Shown: positions 17,395 through 27,349, numbered from the stretch's first letter. The stretch is 35,820 bases of DNA from an uncultured Bacteroidales bacterium (GCA_905235375.1 CAJOLH010000033.1:1-35820), one strand, 5' to 3'. Program-made: numbers and translations. The notes: generated from the sequence alone by a model not told the origin.

Positions 17395-18669
17395 ATGGCA
17401 CAAAAACAAGAACGTAACTGGGTAGCTATCATCACGATGTTCTTCATCTTCGGCATGATCAGCTTCGTTACCAACATGGCTGCTCCATTTGGAAATATCT
17501 GGGGCTTCACCTACGAGTGGGCTGGCATGGCCGGCAACCTTATGAACTTCGTCGCATACCTCTTCATGGGTATTCCTGCTGGCAACATGCTCATCAAGTT
17601 CGGCTACAAGAAAACCTCCCTCATCGCCCTTGCCGTAGGTTTCATCGGACTGGGTGTCCAGTGGCTGTCGAGCAAGGTGGGCGCTGACGTGGCTGTCTGC
17701 GAAATCGGCGGACAGATCTGCGCACTCAACCTCTTCATCTACCTCTTGGGCGCTTTGATTTGCGGCTTCTGCGTCTGCATGCTCAACACCGTAGTGAACC
17801 CCATGCTTAACCTCCTCGGCGGTGGCGGCAACACCGGCAACCAGCTCATCCAGGCAGGTGGCACCATCAACTCTCTCACCGGAACCCTCACCCCAATGCT
17901 CGTCGGCGTACTCATCGGTACCCTCACTAAGGAGACCACCATGGCAGAGGTTGCTCCTCTCGTCATCGCCGGCATGGTAATCTTTGCCGTTTCGTTCATC
18001 ATCATTTCCTTCGTCAAGATTGAGGAGCCACAGGGCGACCTGTCGAACGTAACCTACGAGCGCTCTCCGCTCGCCTTCCGTCACTGCCTGCTCGGAATCA
18101 TCGCCATCTTCTTCTATGTAGGCATCGAGATTGGTATTCCTAACGAGATGAACATGTGGATCAGCCGTCTCCCCTTCGAGGGTGCTGCCAAGATAGCCGG
18201 TTCGCTGGCTGCCACCTACTGGTTCCTCATGCTTTGCGGACGTTTCCTCTCCACCATCATCTCCGGCAAGGTTTCTACTCGTGCGCAAATGATTACCGTT
18301 TCTTCGGTAGCCATCCTGCTCCTGCTCTGTGCCATCTTTACCGGCGACATCAACATTTCGCTCTTCGATGGTGAAGTACCTCTCTCTTGCCTCTTCATCT
18401 TCCTCTGCGGTCTTTGCACCTCCATCATGTGGGGCGGCATTTTCAATCTTTCTACTGAAGGGCTCGGCAAATATACAGCCAAGGCTTCTGGTCTCTTCAT
18501 GACCATGGTAGTAGGTGGCGGCGTCATGCCATTCATCCAGGACAACGTCGTACGTCCCGCTACAGGTTATCTCGGATCCTACTGGCTCATCATCGCCATG
18601 ATTGCATACATCCTGTTCTACAGCCTCTGGGGCTGCAAGAACGTCAATAAAGATATCAAGGTCGATTGA
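17395..18669 (+). CDS. Sugar permease of the MFS superfamily (FHS / FucP-like)
   Basis: The 424-residue protein has about 12 hydrophobic segments and short loops. The opening NWVAIITMFFIFGMISFVTN and the segment FGYKKTSLIALAVG between the second and third helices are typical of major facilitator sugar permeases, closest in style to the FucP/GluP group. The gene sits 87 bp after galM and before a sodium symporter gene. Pentose import is inferred from the operon, not from substrate residues. A hairpin spans its stop codon. Confidence 0.85.
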   Translation: MAQKQERNWVAIITMFFIFGMISFVTNMAAPFGNIWGFTYEWAGMAGNLMNFVAYLFMGIPAGNMLIKFGYKKTSLIALAVGFIGLGVQWLSSKVGADVAVCEIGGQICALNLFIYLLGALICGFCVCMLNTVVNPMLNLLGGGGNTGNQLIQAGGTINSLTGTLTPMLVGVLIGTLTKETTMAEVAPLVIAGMVIFAVSFIIISFVKIEEPQGDLSNVTYERSPLAFRHCLLGIIAIFFYVGIEIGIPNEMNMWISRLPFEGAAKIAGSLAATYWFLMLCGRFLSTIISGKVSTRAQMITVSSVAILLLLCAIFTGDINISLFDGEVPLSCLFIFLCGLCTSIMWGGIFNLSTEGLGKYTAKASGLFMTMVVGGGVMPFIQDNVVRPATGYLGSYWLIIAMIAYILFYSLWGCKNVNKDIKVD

Positions 18670-18682
18670 CCTTGATATCTTT
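18649..18682 (+). promoter_or_regulatory. Perfect 15-bp hairpin spanning the permease stop codon
   Basis: AAAGATATCAAGGTC and GACCTTGATATCTTT pair perfectly around a GATT loop. The TGA stop (18667-18669) starts at the last loop base and enters the stem. No U-run strong enough for full termination follows (GGCTGAAT). It could be a partial terminator, an RNA-processing site or a stabiliser that sets the ratio of upstream to downstream genes. Confidence 0.6.
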
Positions 18683-18763
18683 GGCTGAATGCCTCAGATC
18701 TTTCTGAAGATTTCCTATTACACTACACACAGACACTAACATTTCAATTTACCAATAATCGAC

Positions 18764-20701
18764 ATGGACGTATTAACCGCACTGCAAAACAGTGGTTTCA
18801 AAACCATTGACTTTGTCATCCTGGTTATCTATCTTATACTCTTGGTAAGCCTTGGCCTTTTCCTTAGCCGCAGCAAAGATGGCAAGGAGAAGAGTGCCAA
18901 CGACTACTTCCTGGCAGGCAACACGCTCACATGGTGGGCTGTAGGTGCATCACTCATTGCTGCCAATATCTCTGCAGAACAATTCATCGGTATGTCAGGA
19001 ACAGGCTTTGCCGATGGCATCGCCATTGCTGCCTATGAGATCATGGCCGCTGTGACACTCGTCGTAATCGGCAAGTTCCTCCTGCCTATTATGCTCAAAC
19101 AGCGTATCTTTACCATACCGCAGTTCCTTCGCGAACGCTATAACGATGGCGTTGGCTTGGCTTTCTCTATCCTCTGGCTCTTCCTCTATGTCTTCGTCAA
19201 CCTGACCTCCGTGGCATGGCTTGGCGCATTGGCCATCGAGCAGATTCTCGGCCTTCAGGGCTTGGCAGTTCAGATCTTCGGTGTCACCTTCTCCATCCGA
19301 ATGATCATCATCTTCCTGCTCTTCCTCATCGCTGGCATCTACTCCATCTATGGTGGTCTGGCATCTGTCGCATGGACCGATGTGATGCAGGTGACCTGCC
19401 TCGTAGGCGGCGGCCTTATCACTGCCTATTTCGCCCTCAAGGAGATGGGAGTTGTGTTCGATTCTGATGCTATGGGAGCCCTCAACAAGATCTACACCGA
19501 CCTCACCACCGGCAACTACGCTCACGACACGCACTTCCACCTCGTCATCCAGCAGTCGCACAATCCAAGTGCCTTTGCCAACGTGCCTGGTATTGCCGCC
19601 GTTGTGGGTGGCGTTTGGCTCACCAACTTAGGCTATTGGGGCTTCAACCAGTACATCATCCAGAAGGGTCTGGCTGCCAAGAACATCGAAGAGGCCAAGA
19701 AGGGTCTTATCTTCGCCGGTTTCCTCAAGATTTTGATTCCCTTCATCGTCGTGCTCCCCGGTATCTGCGCCTTTTATATTGCTCAGCATCCCGAGTCCTT
19801 CTCTTCGATGAACCTTCAGGGCAAGATCAACATCCCCGATGACGCTTATCCTTGGCTCATCCGCAACTTCACACCCGTAGGCATCAAGGGCTTGTCGTTT
19901 GCTGCGCTCACCGCTGCCATCATTTCATCGTTGGCTTCGATGTTCAACAGCACCTCCACCCTTTTCACCATGGACATCTACAAGAAGTACATTGAGCCAG
20001 CTGCAAGCGATAAGAAGCTCGTCAACGTAGGCCGACTGACCTCCGTCGTGGCACTCTTCATCGCCCTCTTCACCGTGAAGCCGCTGCTTGGTGGCATCCC
20101 GCAGGCATTCCAGTATATCCAGGAGTATTCGGGCTTCATCTATCCCGGCATCATCACCGTCTTCGGTCTGGGTCTGCTTTGGAAGCGTGCCTCCTCGTTG
20201 GCAGCTGTCTGGACAGCCATCATCACCATCCCGTTCGGCGTGCTCTTCAAGATTTTCCTTGGCGACGTGCCCTTCCAGTTCCGCGCCGGCTACATCTTCA
20301 TCATCCTCGTCAGCTTCTTCATCATCATGTCACTGCTCGACAAGAAGTATGTTCATGCCGAGGAGCCTGCTGCGGTTGACAAGGCAATGATGAAGCGTTG
20401 GGCCAAGATTCTGGGTGGCGCAGGACTCTTCATGATCATTATGGCCATCATCGTGGTTTGCATGGGCAACACCAACGACCTTACCTCTTATTTGAACGAT
20501 ATCGGCTTCCAGGCCTTCATCTTCTTTGGTGTACTCGTAGGCTGCAATGGTGTATGGCTTTGGAGCAATGCCACCAGTTCGAAGAAGGATCCGAAATCGC
20601 TTCCTATCGACCTCGGCATCTTCTCCACTACCCGAGGCTACACCTGGGGCACCATCGGCATTTGCACTATCACCCTGATCCTCTACGCCGTATTGTGGTA
20701 A
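18764..20701 (+). CDS. araT: Sodium/solute symporter family sugar transporter (probable arabinose transporter)
   Basis: The 645-residue membrane protein has about 14 hydrophobic segments. Motifs of the SSS family are visible: SANDYFLAGNTLTWWAVGASL near the start, NISAEQFIGMSGTGF, and later YSIYGGLASVAWTDVMQ, which is the SSS signature region. The C-terminal extension (after about residue 520) has two more membrane segments, as in SglT-like proteins. In Bacteroides arabinose loci a symporter of this family lies next to the ara genes, which supports the assignment. The operon thus has two different types of permease. Confidence 0.85.
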   Translation: MDVLTALQNSGFKTIDFVILVIYLILLVSLGLFLSRSKDGKEKSANDYFLAGNTLTWWAVGASLIAANISAEQFIGMSGTGFADGIAIAAYEIMAAVTLVVIGKFLLPIMLKQRIFTIPQFLRERYNDGVGLAFSILWLFLYVFVNLTSVAWLGALAIEQILGLQGLAVQIFGVTFSIRMIIIFLLFLIAGIYSIYGGLASVAWTDVMQVTCLVGGGLITAYFALKEMGVVFDSDAMGALNKIYTDLTTGNYAHDTHFHLVIQQSHNPSAFANVPGIAAVVGGVWLTNLGYWGFNQYIIQKGLAAKNIEEAKKGLIFAGFLKILIPFIVVLPGICAFYIAQHPESFSSMNLQGKINIPDDAYPWLIRNFTPVGIKGLSFAALTAAIISSLASMFNSTSTLFTMDIYKKYIEPAASDKKLVNVGRLTSVVALFIALFTVKPLLGGIPQAFQYIQEYSGFIYPGIITVFGLGLLWKRASSLAAVWTAIITIPFGVLFKIFLGDVPFQFRAGYIFIILVSFFIIMSLLDKKYVHAEEPAAVDKAMMKRWAKILGGAGLFMIIMAIIVVCMGNTNDLTSYLNDIGFQAFIFFGVLVGCNGVWLWSNATSSKKDPKSLPIDLGIFSTTRGYTWGTIGICTITLILYAVLW

Positions 20702-20868
20702 AACACGATGAAACGTGAGAGCCTGAAGGGCTAACGAAGAGGAGTTGAAGGATCGATTATTCATTGTGCCCCATTTAAGCAAGGCATGACTATCGGCCCT
20801 TCCACTCCCCTTTAATATTCTTTTTCACACACCTTTTAGTACCTCTACCCAATTAACACCAAAATCCT

Positions 20869-21573
20869 ATGCTTGAAGAATTAAAGAAACAAGTCTTCGA
20901 TGCCAATATGGAACTTGTGCGCCAAGGTCTCGTCATCTACACCTGGGGCAATGTCTCTGGCATCGACCGCGAAAAAGGCCTCGTTGTCATCAAACCTTCG
21001 GGCGTTGACTACGATGTCATGAAGGAGGAAGACATGGTTGTGGTCGATCTCGAGACCGGGAAAGTTGTCGAAGGCACCCTGAATCCGTCGAGCGACACGC
21101 CTACCCATCTCGTCCTCTATCGTGCATTCCCCAACATCAAGGGCGTCGTTCACACACACTCCACTTATGCCACTGCCTTTGCACAAGCCGGTTGCGACAT
21201 CCCCAACATCGGCACCACCCATGCCGACTATTTCTACAAGGACATACCCTGCACCGACGATATGACGGCACGTCAGATGGCAGAATACGAGAAGGAGACT
21301 GGCATCGTCATCGTCAACAAGTTCCAGCAACTTGGCATCAATCCCGACCACACCCCCGCCGTTCTCGTAAAGAACCACGGCCCGTTCTCTTGGGGAACCT
21401 CTCCTGCCAATGCCGTCTATAACGCCAAGGTGATGGAGCAGTGCGCCAAGATGGCTTTCATCAGCTTCAGCGTCAACCCCAACACTACAATGAACCCGCT
21501 TCTCGTCGAGAAACACTACATGCGCAAGCACGGTCCCAATGCCTACTATGGTCAGAAAGGACAGAAACACTGA
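20869..21573 (+). CDS. araD: L-ribulose-5-phosphate 4-epimerase
   Basis: The enzyme converts L-ribulose-5-phosphate to D-xylulose-5-phosphate, the last step of arabinose breakdown before the pentose phosphate pathway. The 234-residue protein belongs to the class II aldolase/AraD family. Zinc and catalytic residues are visible: D76 in SSDTPTH, H95 and H97 in [10 protein letters not shown], and H170 in [10 protein letters not shown]. The C-terminal Tyr is in [18 protein letters not shown] near 25-33 binds phosphate. The 167-bp gap to the symporter gene shows no strong terminator. Confidence 0.96.
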   Translation: MLEELKKQVFDANMELVRQGLVIYTWGNVSGIDREKGLVVIKPSGVDYDVMKEEDMVVVDLETGKVVEGTLNPSSDTPTHLVLYRAFPNIKGVVHTHSTYATAFAQAGCDIPNIGTTHADYFYKDIPCTDDMTARQMAEYEKETGIVIVNKFQQLGINPDHTPAVLVKNHGPFSWGTSPANAVYNAKVMEQCAKMAFISFSVNPNTTMNPLLVEKHYMRKHGPNAYYGQKGQKH

Positions 21574-21615
21574 TCAATTAACAATTAACAATTAATAATT
21601 AACAATTTTAATATA

Positions 21616-23160
21616 ATGGCATTTGAGAATTTAGAACTCTGGTGGATCACTGGAGCACAATTATTATATGGTGGCGAAACTGTAAAGATCGTCGATGGAC
21701 ATTCGAAAGAGATGGTAGCAGGTCTCAACCAGTCTGGCATCATCCCAATCAAGGTCGTCTATAAGGGCACTGCCAACTCCGACAAGGAAGTTGCAGCCAT
21801 CATGAAGGCAGCCAACAACGACGAGAAGTGCGTAGGCCTCATCACCTGGATGCACACCTTCTCGCCTGCCAAGATGTGGATCCATGGCTTGCAGCAACTG
21901 AACAAGCCTATGCTCCACTTCCACACCCAGTACAACCAGGAGATTCCATGGGACACCATGGATATGGACTTCATGAATCTCAACCAGTCGGCACATGGAG
22001 ACCGTGAGTTCGGTCACATCTGCGCACGTCTGCGCAAGCCTCGCAAGGTTGTTGCCGGCTACTGGAAGGATCCGAAGGTGCAGGAGCACATCGCCGTCTG
22101 GGCACGCGTTGCCGCTGCCGTGGCTGATGCCAAGGATATGCTTATCCTTCGTTTCGGCGACCAGATGAACAACGTAGCCGTAACCGATGGCGACAAGGTT
22201 GCCGCCGAGCAGGTGCTTGGCTATCATGTGGATTATTGCACTGTCAGCGAGCTCATGGGCTACTGGAAGCAGGTCAAGGATACCGATGTCGATGCCCTCG
22301 TCGAGGAATACAACAAGAAATATACCATCGTTCCTTGTGAGGCAGGCGAAGAGATTGGCAAGAAGAAGATCTGGAACGCAGCCAAGGCCGAACTTGCTCT
22401 CCGTGCCATCCTCAAGGACAAGGGCGCCAAAGGCTTCACCACCAATTTCGATGACCTTGGCAGCTGGGACGATCCCGACAGCGAAGGCTTCGTAGGCTTC
22501 GACCAGATTCCTGGTCTCGCATCACAGCGTTTGATGGAGGAAGGCTATGGCTTCGGTGCAGAAGGCGACTGGAAGTCGGCAGCCCTCTACCGTTCCGTAT
22601 GGTTCATGACCCAAGGCCTGCCCAAGGGATGCTCGTTCCTTGAGGACTATACCCTCCACTTCGATGGTGAGAAGAGTGCCATCCTTCAGAGTCACATGCT
22701 CGAGGTTTGTCCGAAGATTGCCGTCAAGGACGAGCCCATCCGTCTTGAGGTTCATTTCCTCGGCATCGGCGTTCGCAAGCAGCAGACCGCCCGCCTCGTC
22801 TTCAACTCGCAGACAGGCTATGGTGTCACTGCTACCGTGGTCGATATGGGCAATCGCTTCCGTCTCATCGTCAACGACGTGGATTGCATCAAGCCGAAAC
22901 CACTTCCCAAGCTTCCTGTAGCCAACGCACTTTGGATTCCACAACCCAACTTCGAGGTTGGCGCTGGCGGTTGGATTCTCTGTGGCGGCACCCATCACTC
23001 CATCATGTCCTACGACATCACACCTGAATATTGGGAAGATTATGCCGAGATGCTCGACATCGAGTATGTTCACATCGACAAGAACACCACCCTCGAGTCC
23101 CTCAAGAAGGATCTCCGCATGAACGAGGTTTATTATCTGCTCAACAAGGCACTGAGATAA
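21616..23160 (+). CDS. araA: L-arabinose isomerase
   Basis: The enzyme converts L-arabinose to L-ribulose in the cytoplasm using a divalent metal. The 514-residue length is normal for the family. Conserved segments are the opening LWWITGAQLLYGGE, TWMHTFSPAKMWIHGLQQL near 75-93, GYGFGAEGDWKSAALY with one metal-binding Glu, CSFLEDYTLHF, SHMLEVCPKIA, and GGTHHSIMSYD near the end with a metal-binding His. The 42-bp spacer before it is made of short AATTAAC repeats and is AT-rich. It is cotranscribed with araD and araB. Confidence 0.97.
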   Translation: MAFENLELWWITGAQLLYGGETVKIVDGHSKEMVAGLNQSGIIPIKVVYKGTANSDKEVAAIMKAANNDEKCVGLITWMHTFSPAKMWIHGLQQLNKPMLHFHTQYNQEIPWDTMDMDFMNLNQSAHGDREFGHICARLRKPRKVVAGYWKDPKVQEHIAVWARVAAAVADAKDMLILRFGDQMNNVAVTDGDKVAAEQVLGYHVDYCTVSELMGYWKQVKDTDVDALVEEYNKKYTIVPCEAGEEIGKKKIWNAAKAELALRAILKDKGAKGFTTNFDDLGSWDDPDSEGFVGFDQIPGLASQRLMEEGYGFGAEGDWKSAALYRSVWFMTQGLPKGCSFLEDYTLHFDGEKSAILQSHMLEVCPKIAVKDEPIRLEVHFLGIGVRKQQTARLVFNSQTGYGVTATVVDMGNRFRLIVNDVDCIKPKPLPKLPVANALWIPQPNFEVGAGGWILCGGTHHSIMSYDITPEYWEDYAEMLDIEYVHIDKNTTLESLKKDLRMNEVYYLLNKALR

Positions 23161-23178
23161 TTTTAGTTTTTAAATAAT

Positions 23179-24810
23179 ATGACAGCAAGACAGACTATTG
23201 TATCCGGCAAAGCGGTGCTTGGCATCGAGTTCGGTTCCACCCGCATCAAGGCCGTCCTCATCGACCAGGAGAACAAGCCCATTGCCCAGGGCAGTCACGA
23301 GTGGGAGAACCAGCTCGTCGATGGTCTCTGGACCTATAGCACCGAAGCCATCTGGTATGGCCTCGAAGATTGTTACGCAGACTTGCGCCGCAATGTCAAG
23401 AGAGAATACGACTGCGAAATCGAGCAGCTCGCCTCCATCGGCATCAGTGCCATGATGCACGGCTACATGGCATTCGGTCCCAATGGCAAGGCTACACGTT
23501 GGGCACCAGCATCTGAGGATGAGAAGATCCTCGCACCCTTCCGCACATGGCGCAACACTAACACGGGCAGGGCAGCTGCCGAACTCAGCAAGCTCTTCAA
23601 CTATAACATTCCTCTCCGTTGGAGCATTTCTCACCTCTATCAGGCCATCCTCAACGGCGAAGAGCACGTCAAGGACATCACCTACCTCACCACCCTCGCT
23701 GGCTACATTCACTGGCGTCTCACCGACAGGAAGGTGCTCGGCATCGGCGATGCCTCTGGCATGATTCCTGTCGATCCCGACACCAAGACCTACAATGCCG
23801 AGATGGTGCGCAAGTTCAACGAGTTCGTTGCCCCCTACGGATTCCCTTGGAAACTCGAGGATATTCTTCCCGAATGTCTCGTTGCCGGACAAGATGCAGG
23901 TGTGCTCACCGAGCATGGTGCCCAGCGCCTCGACGTGTCTGGTCACCTCAAGGGCGGCTGCCCGCTTTGTCCTCCCGAGGGCGATGCCGGCACCGGCATG
24001 ACTGCCACCAACAGCGTGAAGGTTCGCACAGGCAACGTTTCGGCTGGCACCTCTTCGTTCTCGATGATTGTGCTCGAAAAGGACGTTACGAAGCCCAACG
24101 AGATGATTGACATCGTCACCACTCCCGATGGCAACCTCGTCGCTATGGTGCACTGCAACAACTGCACCTCCGACATCAACGCTTGGGTGAAGCTCTTCAA
24201 GGAATATCAGGAACTACTCGGCGTGAAGGTTGATATGAACGAAGTTTATGGCAAACTCTACAACCATGCTCTCACAGGAGACGCAGATTGTGGCGGTGTC
24301 ATCTCCTACAACTTCATCTCAGGCGAGCCCGTTGCTGGCCTTACCGATGGTGGCCGTCCGCTCGTGATGCGTTCGCCAAACGACCGCTTCAATCTTGCCA
24401 ACTTCATGCGCGCCAACCTCAATGCCACCATCGCCGTGCTCAAGCTCGGCAATGACGTACTCTTCAAGGAGGAGAATGTCAAGGTCGATCGCATCACTGG
24501 TCATGGTGGTCTCTTCAAGACCCCTGGAGTAGGTCAGAAGGTTCTCGCCGCAGCACTCAACTCTCCAATCTCTGTGATGGAGACAGCAGGCGAAGGCGGT
24601 GCATGGGGTATCGCTCTCCTCGCTGCTTTCCTCGTCAACAATCCCGACAAACTCAACCTTGCCGACTATCTCGAGAAGGTTGTCTTTGCAGGCAATACGG
24701 GCATTGAGATCGCTCCCGACCCAGCTGATGTGGAAGGCTTCAACCGTTACATCGAAACCTACAAGGCCTGCATCCCTGTCGATCAGGCTGCTGTGGATTA
24801 CAAGAAGTAG
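23179..24810 (+). CDS. araB: FGGY-family ribulokinase
   Basis: The 543-residue carbohydrate kinase would phosphorylate L-ribulose, the step between AraA and AraD. The N-terminal FGGY ATPase motif is GIEFGSTRIKAVLIDQE at about 15-31. ISAMMHGYMAFG (about 94-105) is the sugar loop. EGDAGTGMTATNS carries the catalytic Asp, and RITGHGGLFKTPGVG with AGEGGAWGIALLAA is the C-terminal nucleotide-binding part. It differs from E. coli AraB and resembles the form found in Bacteroides ara loci, so the call rests on position between araA and the terminator as well as sequence. It is sometimes labelled xylulokinase in related genomes. Confidence 0.88.
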   Translation: MTARQTIVSGKAVLGIEFGSTRIKAVLIDQENKPIAQGSHEWENQLVDGLWTYSTEAIWYGLEDCYADLRRNVKREYDCEIEQLASIGISAMMHGYMAFGPNGKATRWAPASEDEKILAPFRTWRNTNTGRAAAELSKLFNYNIPLRWSISHLYQAILNGEEHVKDITYLTTLAGYIHWRLTDRKVLGIGDASGMIPVDPDTKTYNAEMVRKFNEFVAPYGFPWKLEDILPECLVAGQDAGVLTEHGAQRLDVSGHLKGGCPLCPPEGDAGTGMTATNSVKVRTGNVSAGTSSFSMIVLEKDVTKPNEMIDIVTTPDGNLVAMVHCNNCTSDINAWVKLFKEYQELLGVKVDMNEVYGKLYNHALTGDADCGGVISYNFISGEPVAGLTDGGRPLVMRSPNDRFNLANFMRANLNATIAVLKLGNDVLFKEENVKVDRITGHGGLFKTPGVGQKVLAAALNSPISVMETAGEGGAWGIALLAAFLVNNPDKLNLADYLEKVVFAGNTGIEIAPDPADVEGFNRYIETYKACIPVDQAAVDYKK

Positions 24811-24830
24811 TAGGTTCTTCGTACATCACT

Positions 24831-24867
24831 AATAATAGGGACGCGCCAACCGACGCGTCCCTATTAT
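24831..24867. terminator. Bidirectional terminator after the arabinose operon
   Basis: ATAATAGGGACGCG and CGCGTCCCTATTAT pair perfectly over 14 bp with an 8-base loop, followed by ATATATATTTAAA. It is 21 bp past the araB stop and 18 bp from the stop of the convergent GH35 gene. Confidence 0.88.
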
Positions 24868-24884
24868 ATATATTTAAAATGTGT

Positions 24885-26918
24885 CTAATAAGCCTCGACC
24901 ATTCCCACAACCTTAACGCTAAGCACCTCCTCTCCCACTTCGACATTTGCTTCACGTGGGAAATAGATGGGCATATCCTTTTGGAGCGGGAGAATACGGA
25001 GTTCGAGAGAAGAACATCCGGCAGGCAAACGCCACAAACCATAGACAAACGGACGTCCATTGTAGAAATTGTCGTCAATGAATTTCCCATCGGCATAAAG
25101 TCTGGCCACATCGCCACGATAGTCAATGCGAAGCAATTGATGTTCCACCTCGCTGAAGTCTCCAGAAATATCAATGCGATAAACCGCAGCATTGTCAAAA
25201 TCGTCATCCGACGGCTCTTCGGCGGCCTTGTTCACACCCATCGTAATGTTACGCACTGGACCTGCATCCTTTTCCTTCTTCACCGTTACAGCCAACGCAT
25301 TGTTCACCTCGTTCGGCGACGATGTCAGAAACAAATGTTCGGCATCCCAACTGTTCAGCAGATAGATATTCCGATAGACGGGTGTTTCCGTTCCCTTGGC
25401 TTTCAAGCCACGCAGCACTTTCCCATTCTGTAATGCTATCACCGTTGGAATACCCGCGATTTGCTCCATAAAGATTTTTCCATCACACTTAGCTATGAGT
25501 TGGGCAGTAGCATATCGTATGCCATCGATGTTGACGGGGAACACACACATCGTGCCTGCAGGAATAGACAGCATAGGCAATCTCACACCGCAAGCCTCCA
25601 ACTGCACTTTCTTCTTTGCTGACAGATGTTGCAGTCGCTCATAGTTGTTGATGAAAATGAATCCACTGTCACCCTGCGAACGATACGACCAGCGAAACGT
25701 CGAATCATCTCCCTTGGCTATATCCTGAGGCGAGGGGAATGTAGCCTCCATCGGAGCCAATGTTTCACCCCAATCCTGCATGAATAGGTGGAGCTTGCGG
25801 AGCATGAAGTAGTGGGGGTAATATTGGCCGAATTCTCCGAGCGGTGCCTGGAAGTCGTAGGTTTTGACCGGCAAATCGTTGTAGTTGGTAGCCACCGTGC
25901 GCTGCATCTCATTCATCCAAGTAGAGCCTTCGGGATTTGTGCCTCCATGGTACATATAGTAACCCAGCAGATTCGAACCACTGCCCAACTTCACCAAGGC
26001 CATCGAATAGGCGTCTTCCGGATAGAGATAGGGACGGCGGTGATAAGCGGTCATCATGCCTCCTCCCAATTCACAGGTGAAATAAGGATAAAGTTCATCA
26101 CCCGCATTGAGTTTCTCGCTTTGTTCTCCGAGTTGTTCGGTGGCAATGGCCGTCGATGACCGAAACGACTTGAAGTTGAAAGCCTTGTAGTAGTTGCCAG
26201 CAGTTTCTTCGATCGACCGTTCCCAGAAACCGTCAGCATAGTCGCCATAAAGCGGCAGCATCTCTCCGTATGGAATAGGTGAAGCCAGTTCCGGCCATCC
26301 AGTACGGGTATAGAAAGGCAGGTCAAAGCCGATCTTCTGGGCGATCTGTTTCAAGGCCATCAGATAGGAACCATGTCCTCTATATTCATTGTCGAACTGG
26401 CAAGCCATCAGCGGACCACCATCTTTCCATTGCAAACCCTGCATCTGCGTGAATATTTGCCGATAGAGACGCTCGACGAGCGAAAGGAAGACGGGGTCTT
26501 CGGAGCGCGTTCTGCATCCTTTCTCAAACACCCAATCGGGAATGCCGCCATTGCGCGCCTCTCCATGGCAAAACGGTCCCACTCGCAGCACCACAGGCAT
26601 CCCTTCGTCCTTGCATACTTCAATGAAGCGACGCAAGTTGCGCTGTCCGCTCCAGTCAAACACGCCTTCACGTTCCTCGACATGATTCCAGAACACGTAG
26701 GTTGCAATGATGGTCACGCCGCCCTCCTTCATCTTCCGCACCTCGTCGGCCCACTCATTGGCGGGGACACGCGAATAGTGAATCTCACCCATCACAGGGC
26801 ACACTCTCTTGCCGTCAATCAGCAGACTCTGTTTATCCCAGCGCACATCGGGAACATCAGCCGTTACTGATGCATAACAGGCCAGCAACAACAGGATTAT
26901 AAAATAAAATCTTTTCAT
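24885..26918 (-). CDS. GH35 beta-galactosidase, secreted
   Basis: The 677-residue protein has a signal peptide (MKRFYFIILLLLACYASVTA) and a GH35 catalytic barrel. RVCPVMGEIHYSRVPANEWA near 37-56 is the family opening. VVLRVGPFCHGEARNGGIPDWV is the variant of the conserved substrate loop. The acid/base is the Glu in CQFDNEYRGHG and the probable nucleophile is the Glu in YFTCELGGGMM. The C-terminal part has a jelly-roll region (VEHQLLRIDYRGDVARLYADG). It would release beta-linked galactose from plant galactans or arabinogalactan side chains. It is a single-gene unit facing away from the ara operon. Confidence 0.9.
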   Translation of the reverse strand: MKRFYFIILLLLACYASVTADVPDVRWDKQSLLIDGKRVCPVMGEIHYSRVPANEWADEVRKMKEGGVTIIATYVFWNHVEEREGVFDWSGQRNLRRFIEVCKDEGMPVVLRVGPFCHGEARNGGIPDWVFEKGCRTRSEDPVFLSLVERLYRQIFTQMQGLQWKDGGPLMACQFDNEYRGHGSYLMALKQIAQKIGFDLPFYTRTGWPELASPIPYGEMLPLYGDYADGFWERSIEETAGNYYKAFNFKSFRSSTAIATEQLGEQSEKLNAGDELYPYFTCELGGGMMTAYHRRPYLYPEDAYSMALVKLGSGSNLLGYYMYHGGTNPEGSTWMNEMQRTVATNYNDLPVKTYDFQAPLGEFGQYYPHYFMLRKLHLFMQDWGETLAPMEATFPSPQDIAKGDDSTFRWSYRSQGDSGFIFINNYERLQHLSAKKKVQLEACGVRLPMLSIPAGTMCVFPVNIDGIRYATAQLIAKCDGKIFMEQIAGIPTVIALQNGKVLRGLKAKGTETPVYRNIYLLNSWDAEHLFLTSSPNEVNNALAVTVKKEKDAGPVRNITMGVNKAAEEPSDDDFDNAAVYRIDISGDFSEVEHQLLRIDYRGDVARLYADGKFIDDNFYNGRPFVYGLWRLPAGCSSLELRILPLQKDMPIYFPREANVEVGEEVLSVKVVGMVEAY

Positions 26919-27215
26919 AATCGAAATATAATCTATTTCCCCACGTTATGCCGCGCCTCGCAACCCTTGCATAGCGTGATGAATTAACTGTTTATTCGGA
27001 GAGAATGGTACTATGTCAAGTAACGATGCAAAGATACAAATGATTATTATGTCTTGTTCAAAAAATCATAAAAAAGTTGACTATCCAAACCTCTTTTCTT
27101 GTTTTTTAAGGACAAATATAATTCCAATATTCTATTTTTAAGTACGTTTCTTTGGTTTATCTTTATTCTATTAAGTATGTAACCAAAATTAATGACAATT
27201 ATATGCGTCTTTTTC
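26919..27215. other. AT-rich upstream region of the GH35 gene
   Basis: It holds the GH35 promoter (27029-27062) and otherwise no convincing gene or hairpin. From about 27182 the sequence is part of a wider block that is repeated, inverted, near 31.5 kb. Confidence 0.5.
27029..27062 (-). promoter_or_regulatory. Promoter of the GH35 gene
   Basis: On the minus strand TATCTTTG at 27036-27029 is a perfect -7 box. TTTG at 27062-27059 is 22 bases upstream, slightly long. The leader would be about 105 bases. Confidence 0.6.
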
Positions 27216-27349
27216 TTAACACGAATTATCTTGAATATTCATGAATTATTTTTATAACGTCATATCGCGTCAATGGTCGTAGAACTCAAACATCGTTTTG
27301 TTATCGACAATCTGAGTTATTTATGAAAATTCGCGATAATTCGTGTTAA
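27216..27349 (-). repeat. Palindromic element lacking its core (134 bp), partner of the nested element at 31258-31520
   Basis: It is bounded by TTAACACGAATTATC and its inverse (GCGATAATTCGTGTTAA). Read on the minus strand it matches 31258-31520 nearly throughout, including CAGATTGTCGAT and GACGCGATATGACGTTA. The difference is a core of about 125-130 bp that is present in that copy and absent here. Only GGTCGTAGAACTCAAA marks the junction. Similarity continues on both sides to about 27182 and 27366. It holds no gene. Confidence 0.85.

Noticed and set aside
17347..18288. 313-codon acidic open frame antisense to the permease gene
   Set aside because: Its Glu/Asp-rich composition is the complement of hydrophobic codons in the permease.
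23170..24153. 327-codon open frame antisense to araB
   Set aside because: The sense strand encodes a clear FGGY kinase; the antisense frame has no signal or motif.
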